Shown here: positions 57,820 to 64,000 of the stretch, in pieces
How the letters are laid out: the number at the start of each line of letters is the position of its first letter
Position numbering within the stretch: position 1 is the stretch's first letter
Origin: Cannabis sativa
Taxonomy: Eukaryota; Streptophyta; Magnoliopsida; Rosales; Cannabaceae
Assembly (NCBI RefSeq): GCF_029168945.1
Contig: NC_083605.1
Span: 3,665,280-3,729,279, forward strand
Length of the DNA stretch: 64,000 nucleotides
Direction: 5' to 3'
Made by a program: the position numbers and the translations under genes
Notes under the pieces: model-generated
The model's database searches: none
Told to the model about the DNA's origin: nothing
The model's input: only the letters and a program-made list of their open reading frames with translations

Positions 57820-60800
57820 ATATGGAGCATCAATTGACTGCAAGCAAAAGAAAGTTGTTTTCACACCAGAAGATGGAGAGACTTTCATGTTCAGGGGGGT
57901 AGGAAAGAAACCCCGCACTCCTATTATTTCGGCAATGAAGGCTGGGCAACTATTGCAGCGTGGGTGCTTAGGGTATCTAGTTAATGTGGTTGATGACACC
58001 AAGAAAATTGAAAGAAAGCCGGAGGAAACACGGGTAGTTGCTGAGTTTCTTGATGTATTTCCGTAGGAGTTACCCGGTTACCACCACACGGAGAAATCGA
58101 ATTTGTGATAGAATTAGTGCCGGAACGGCACCGGCTTCCCGCGCACCATATAGGATGGCACCATCGGAATTGAAAGAACTCAAAATACAGTTGGAAGAAT
58201 TGCTTAAGTTAGGGTTTATCAGACCTAGCTACTCTCCGTGGGGCGCACCAGTTCTATTTGTTAAAAAGAAAGACGGTACTATGAGAATGTGCATAGATTA
58301 CCGAGAATTGAACAAGGTGACTATAAAGAATCGGTACCCACTGCCGAGGATTGACGACTTGTTTGACCAGCTTCAAGGGAAAAAAGTGTTTTCTAAGATT
58401 GATCTTCGTTCAGGGTATCATCAGCTAAGAATCAAAAATGAAGATATACCGAAGACAGCCTTCAGAACGAGATACGAGCATTATGAGTTCATGGTGATGT
58501 CATTTGGACTTACAAATGCCCCAGCAGTTTTTATGGATCTCATGAACCGAGTCTTCAAGGAATATCTGGATCAGTTTGTCATTGTATTCATAGATGATAT
58601 ATTGATTTATTCTAAGACAGAGGAGGAACATGAGGAGCACTTACGCTTGACCTTGCAGCGACTAAGAGAACATCAATTGTATGCCAAGTACAAAAAATGT
58701 GAGTTCTGGTTGTCCGAGGTTGCATTTTTGGGCCACATTGTCACTAACGGGGGAATAAAAGTAGATCCTGCCAAGGTTGCTGCAGTGAAAGAATGGCCTA
58801 GACCAAAGACCGCCTCTGAGGTTCGAAGCTTTTTGGGTTTAGCAGGCTATTATAGAAGGTTTGTTGAGGGGTTCTCAAAGATAGCCACACCCTTAACAGA
58901 ATTAACTAGGAAGAATCTAAAATTTTCCACGGTCGACAAGTGTGAGCAAAGCTTCCAAGAGTTGAAGAATAGACTTATCTCAAAGACCAATCCTCGCTTA
59001 CCAATAGAAGAGGGACAATTTGCGGTATATTGTGACGCATCTAAACAAGGGTTGGGTTGTGTTCTAATGCAAGAAGGGAAGGTAATTGCTTACGCTTCAA
59101 GGCAATTAAAAGAATACGAACAGAGATACCCGACACATGACCTAGAATTAGCCGTAGTGGTTTTTGCACTAAAAATCTGGCGTCATTATCTCTATGGAGT
59201 GAAATGTGAAATCTACACCGATCATAAGAGTTTAAAGTACTTTTTCACCCAGAGAGAGTTAAACATGAGGCAAAGGAGATGGTTGGAGCTAGTCAAAGAC
59301 TACGACTGCGAGATAATGTACCATCCCGGTAAAGCCAATGTGGTAGCGGATGCACTCACCGTAGAGGTCCCGACTAGTTTCCACTTTACAAGGAGTATCA
59401 AGGGCATTAGAGGAAGACATGGAACGAGCTGGTATAGAGTTTATTACAGGGCAACTTGCAAAGGTCACACTTCAATCCACTTTGTTAGAAAGAATTAAGG
59501 ACGGGCGGACGACGTATCAAAAGCTCAGTGAACTAAAGCAAGAAATTTTGAATAGTAACGCCAAAGATTATGAAATATCAGACACGGGATTAATTCGGTT
59601 CAAGGGACGAATTTATGTGCCCGATAATGATGAGCTCAAGAAGGGGATATTGGTAGAAGCTCATACTACACCTTATTCAGTTCATCCCGGGACCACTAAA
59701 ATGTACCATGACCTAAAAGCATTGTATTGGTGGCCTGGTATGAAAAAGGATGTAGTTGAATTTGTGGCCAAATGCTTAACATGTCAACAAGTTAAAGCAG
59801 AGCATCAAAGACCAGCGGGATTGTTACAACCACTGAAGCTCCCTGAATGGAAGTGGGAAGAGATTTCCATGGATTTTGTGACTGGATTACCTAAGACTAC
59901 AAAGCAACATGACGCCATTTGGGTAGTCGTCGATAGGTATACAAAATCTGCCCATTTTCTACCAGTACGCATGACTTACTCCATGGACCATTTTGCTGAA
60001 CTTTATGTGAATGAGATTGTGAGATTACATGGGGCACCGTATTCTATTGTTTGTGATCGAGATGCTCGGTTCACTTCGTCTTTTTGGGAAAGCTTACAGA
60101 GAGCAATGGGAACTCGATTGAAGTTCAGCACTGCATATCATCCAGAGACAGATGGTCAGACTGAGAGAACAAATCAGATCTTGGAAGATATGTTGAGGGC
60201 ATGTGTGATAGATTTCCAAGGATCATGGAGCAAATACCTGCCTTTGATTGAATTTTCTTACAACAACAGCTATCAGTCTACTATCGGGGTAGCACCCTAT
60301 GAGATGTTGTATGGGAGAAAATGCAGGTCTCCACTGCATTGGGATGAGTTGGGAGAGAACAAACTCCTAGGGCCAGATGCAGTTCAGCACACCAACGAAG
60401 CTATTCAGAAGATCAGGGCTAGAATGATCACAGCTCAGAGCAGACAGAAATCTTATGCAGACCTGAAGCGGAGAGACATTGAGTTCGAAGTGGGTGATCA
60501 TGTGTTTCTTCGAGTGACACCACGAAAAGGACTCTCGGTGAAGAGATTTGGCAAGAGAGGGAAACTAAGTCCCAGATATGTTGGTCCATTTCAGATATTG
60601 GATAGAGTGGGCAGTGTAGCTTATAGAATAGCTTTACCGCCATCATTATCTGGGGTGCATAATGTATTTCATGTATCTCAACTCCGGAAATATGTGTCAG
60701 ACCCATCGCATGTTTTGAGCTATGAAACACTGGGTTTGCAGGAAGATTTGTCCTACAATGAACGTCCGGTGAAGACAATTACCCTGGTGAAAGTCCTATG

Positions 60801-60879
60801 GAGAAACAGTGTGGTTGAGGAAGCTACTTGGGAGCTTGAATCTGATATGCGAGAACAATATCCAGAATTATTTGAGTAA
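57820..60879 (+). pseudogene. gypsy pol (RT-RNase H-integrase-chromodomain), frameshifted
   Basis: [34 protein letters not shown] and the catalytic FIDD (about 58588-58599). RNase [35 protein letters not shown]. Integrase: HHCC finger with CLTCQQVK (about 59773), then MDFVTGLP, VCDRDARFTS and HPETDGQTERTN (DDE). GPY-type region FSYNNSYQSTIGVAPYEMLY. The C-terminus LVKVLWRN...EATWELESDM is chromodomain-like, but the usual residues between ERPVK and TITLVKVLWRN are lacking (about 12 codons). A TAG lies near 58065; single-base losses near 58078 and 58125 and a frameshift near 59357-59400 break the polyprotein. Confidence 0.92.
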
Positions 60880-60902
60880 AATTTCGGGACGAAATTTTCT
60901 TT

Positions 60903-60916
60903 TAGAGGGGGATAAT
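60903..60916 (+). other. gypsy polypurine tract
   Basis: TAGAGGGGGATAAT directly before the LTR start at 60917. The preceding TTTCGGGACGAAATTTTC is a phrase common before chromovirus 3' LTRs. Confidence 0.75.
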
Positions 60917-63746
60917 TGTAATATCCGCTAACCCCGAAAGGGGTATTTTTGTAATTTTATTTAGCTGAGAGTATTTTTATTTTTTTTTTATGTTACATAT
61001 TTATGGATTTAAATATGTATGAGATTATTTTTATGATGATATAATATTTGATTTTATTGGCATGTGTATAATGCCTAATAGATACATATGTCTGGATATT
61101 GTTATATAGGTATATTATTATTATTATTATACGTATTATTATTATTATTATCATTATTATTATTATTATCATTATTATTATTATTATTATGATTATTATT
61201 ATTATTATTAACAGTATGCGATACGTATACACGAACGAATCGGAACCGAACGCCTATTTTGGTGGAATGGGAATCGCTCCACTTCGGTTCAATGCGATAT
61301 TTTGCTTGGGTTTAAACACGATAGAAATTAGGTTTTAAACTCTATTTTCGTTCACCCAAAACAGAGAACCAACGAGAGAGAGAGAGAGCACGTATACGGC
61401 GTATACGGTACCGAAAACTTTCGTTTCTTCAAGCGGAGTGAAACCTGGGTGAACGTGGGGGTTTGGGATCACTTATATACGACCTAAGGAAGCTTTTTAA
61501 CGTGGTATAAGGGGCGGAAGTCGTCGTTTTGAGATTCGCCATTTTTGAAGCTTCAAAGGTGCGGCTTAGTTACGGACTCGAATTCGAACGTGTTTAAGCT
61601 TGTTCTTGGGTCAAGGGAGGTTATATTTGAGTGCATGGGACCCTAAGGATTGTTTTTGACGTAAGAAAACGAAGCTTTAACGTCCAAAACAAAAATCCAA
61701 AATTTTGGACTCCATTAAAGACGGTACACCGCCAACGAAGAAGACAACCCCGATCTGCCCTCTCGGACCACTTTTCTTGATCGTTTTGAGGTCCTGAGCA
61801 TTGTGGAGAGCTTCCCCAATCGAAAGGACGCTTCAAGAGCCATCGGAGACAAAGTTACACTTTACCGGCGACGAAACCGACGAGAACTCCGGCGACACTC
61901 CGTTCAGGGGTTTCTGGAGGTTATTTTTCGATTTTCTTTCAGTTCTTGACTTGTGCTAGGTGTTCTTAGGCCTACTATGAAGTTTGATAATTTTCTTGCA
62001 ATTATTTGATTTATTATGAATTATTTGGTTTATTTGTTAAATTAATTATGAAAAATACTTAGATTACTCAGAAAAATCTAAATATATTTTATATGATTAG
62101 TTATGAGATATAAACTATTTCAAAATTGGTAGATTCAAATTTCGGTTAATTTTGTATTTTTCATGAATTATTTGTGTTATTTATTAAATTAATTATGAAA
62201 AATACTTAGGTTGCTCAGAAAAATCTAGATTTATTTTATATGATGGACTATGATATATAAACGGTTATAAAATTGGTAGATTGAATTTTCAGGCGATTAT
62301 GTATTTTTCATGAATTATTGATGTTATTTCTTATTTTAATTATGAAAAATACCTAGGTTGCTTAGAAAATTCAAAGAAGATTAATTATGACTTATTACTG
62401 ATTATAAAGTGTATTAGAAGAGTTAGATTCGGTTTTTAATTAATTTTGGTATTTTTCATGAATTTACTTAATTAATGCTTAAGTTAATTATGAAAAATAG
62501 ATAAGTGTAGTTAAAATAGTAAAATGTATTTTTGAAATACCATTTACTGTCTATGATATCAAAAGGAATATGTTTTATTATTTATTGGTTGCTGTAGGTA
62601 TTTATTATAATTATTGGTGATTAATTAACTATTTATTTGGACTTTAATAAGAATAAATAGTATTTTAGTAAATTTTACGTAAAAATGTGTTGTATGAATT
62701 CATGTTTTACGTTAAGAATGTTTGTTTGAGTCCATGTAATATGTTTGTGTGAATCAAAATAATAAATGCTTATGTATGGTGTGTCATGCAAGTAAAATGG
62801 ACCTATGTGTTACGTATTTTTACGTAGGTTTCTGTATGAGTTTAGAGATTCATACTTGAATGTATTTTGAGTGTATTACTGTGTTAATGAATGTCTAGGA
62901 TCTTGTTCTCAACAAGGAAATTCGTTGAGGTGCTCGAGGTAGCAAGTGTGGTCTTAGCAACTGAGGTAAGAATAATGGACATCTGTACACAGGGTGTATG
63001 TTATGCATACAACTTGGGTTGGTTTGTTATTTAATTTGATAGTGTTGTGATTTCCTTATATTTTGTGAGCATCATTAGCACGAGAATAATATTAGGGTCT
63101 TGCTGCTTGTGTGAGCATAACACTTGCAGGTTATAACATTATCATGGGTGAGTACAACTTATGGTAATTAATTGCCCTGTTGGATGCCAAGTGTGAGAAT
63201 AACACAAGGCAGGGTAGGTTACCTCATGTCTGATCAACATGAGAGAATAGTTGATTATCGTATGTGAGTATAATGTGCGGTATGAGACTTGATGTGTGCA
63301 TGTGAGAACAACATGCGTTGTGGATATATTTATGGAATGTGAATTACTGTTGATTAATATAAAAGAGCAAATTATGTCAAGTAACTAGTTAGGAGGGTTA
63401 TGTCCTACATAGCTCTTCTTACTGGGCGTTAGCTCACGGGTACTCTGTGTGCAGGTAAGGGTAAGGCTAAGCAGTGAGAATGAAGAGCTCGAGGCGTGGA
63501 CCGCATGTTAGGGGGCTGGCACAGTATTTTGCTTTTAATGTTTTTAACTGCTAAACATTTTGGAACTATTATTTTGACTTAACTAGTTCTTATTTAAGTT
63601 TACAGTACTAAAAGTATTTTGTTTTAAACAATGAGATCTCATGCTTGGATATTTTTTCAATAAAGCAGTATTTGATTGTCTTTATCTTATTAAATTGTTT
63701 TATACGGACTATCCTATGTGACATCTCGGGAAATCGGGGTGTTACA
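60917..63746 (+). repeat. gypsy LTR, 2830 bp
   Basis: Begins TGTAATATCCGC and ends GGGGTGTTACA. Contains an ATT/ATTATC microsatellite (61109-61211), a GC-richer middle (61230-61920) and four repeats of a TTTTTCATGAATTA phrase (about 62020-62465). The end is joined directly to a TRIM internal domain rather than to ordinary flanking DNA. Confidence 0.85.
61109..61211 (+). repeat. ATT trinucleotide microsatellite
   Basis: Imperfect (ATT)n interrupted by ACG, ATC and ATG units. Both strands give spurious Ile-rich open frames. Confidence 0.9.
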
Positions 63747-64000
63747 ATATGGTATCAGAGCCTTGACCCAGCCGGAAGTGTGGTCGACGAGGACGTCGAA
63801 CCCCGTAAGGGGGGGTGATTGTGACAGTCAGTAGTCCCGTGATCCGTAAGGGGAAACACCGGGTAAGTTGTGCAATCCCACACCGCCTGGGAAGGTCAAG
63901 TGGGATGATTCTGAGACTGTGTAGGTATGGGACTACACAGTTGAATAGAGCTTAAATGGATTGATTGGTACTACCTATGTCAACAAGGTGCATCTTGTTT
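63747..64000 (+). mobile_element. Cassandra-like TRIM, internal domain and partial LTR, plus strand
   Basis: 63747-63819 is a complete 73-bp internal domain (PBS TGGTATCAGAGCC at 63750, polypurine tract AAGGGGGGGTGAT), followed by an LTR starting TGTGACAGTC at 63820 and cut by the window end. It matches the middle LTR of the left array best (GTTGAATAGAGCTT, CCTGGGAAGG). Its own 5' LTR is absent; the gypsy LTR takes its place. Confidence 0.85.

Larger units (their letters stand above)
57820..63746 (+). mobile_element. Ty3/gypsy chromovirus-like element, 5' half missing
   Basis: Starts abruptly inside pol (codons for YGASIDC), proceeds through RT, RNase H, integrase and a chromodomain-like tail, then a polypurine tract and an LTR of 2830 bp. 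gag and most of the protease are absent; a TRIM LTR abuts the break. RT-RNase H-integrase order is that of gypsy elements. Confidence 0.92.

Noticed and set aside
60993..61338. Ile-rich open frames on both strands
   Set aside because: Translation of an ATT microsatellite in the gypsy LTR; no coding character.
61621..61836. A 71-codon minus-strand ORF in the gypsy LTR
   Set aside because: Inside an LTR, no recognisable domain, and the complementary strand is also open by chance.

Overview
The window looks like nuclear DNA of a eudicot plant. It is very AT-rich, its genes have introns with GT..AG borders, its retrotransposons are of plant type (Sirevirus-like copia, chromovirus-like gypsy, a 5S-bearing Cassandra-type TRIM, Helitrons, CACTA, MULE-like MITEs), and its gene fragments match plant families (chloroplast ABC1K kinase, maltose exporter MEX1, EMSY-like, PGG-domain, MATH-domain). 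The species cannot be fixed from sequence alone.

Layout. 1-9298 is a Sirevirus-like Ty1/copia element: the end of its 5' LTR, frameshifted gag and pol, an intact extra ORF of 520-547 codons, four polypurine tracts and a full 3' LTR. 9299-11568 holds a cut Helitron carrying two ABC1K exons and a SINE, then a LINE remnant. 11569-22528 is copy 1 of a segmental duplication whose copy 2 is 48777-55221. Copy 1 differs mainly by a 4.5 kb CACTA element sitting inside a MITE. Each copy carries one intact two-MATH-domain gene on the minus strand (A at 18135-19806, D at 50815-52495).

22529-26146 has filler DNA, C-terminal exons of an ABC1K pseudogene and two Helitron 3' ends facing each other. 26640-29408 is an inverted, degraded MATH copy (B), followed by a 2.1 kb solo LTR (29409-31484). 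31893-32698 is a small intact PGG-domain membrane protein gene. 33464-35965 holds a CFIm25 exon fragment and a rearranged MEX1 pseudogene. 37607-39277 is a third intact MATH gene (C). 40093-46962 is a nested and tandem Helitron complex with captured exons. 47044-48772 has a stray MATH first exon (F) and a decapitated F-box gene.

From 54876 to the end there is a truncated element with long terminal inverted repeats, a three-LTR tandem of the Cassandra-like TRIM, a 5'-truncated gypsy element with frameshifted pol and a 2.8 kb LTR, and a second, oppositely oriented TRIM piece fused exactly to the end of that gypsy LTR.

The host genes that look intact are MATH A, C and D and the PGG gene. The main biological theme is a MATH-domain gene cluster spreading by inverted and segmental duplication in a transposon-dense region. 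The most unusual DNA structures are the gypsy-LTR/TRIM joint at 63746/63747, the three-LTR TRIM array with unmatched flanks, and two different MITEs inserted at the same target in different MATH-block copies.
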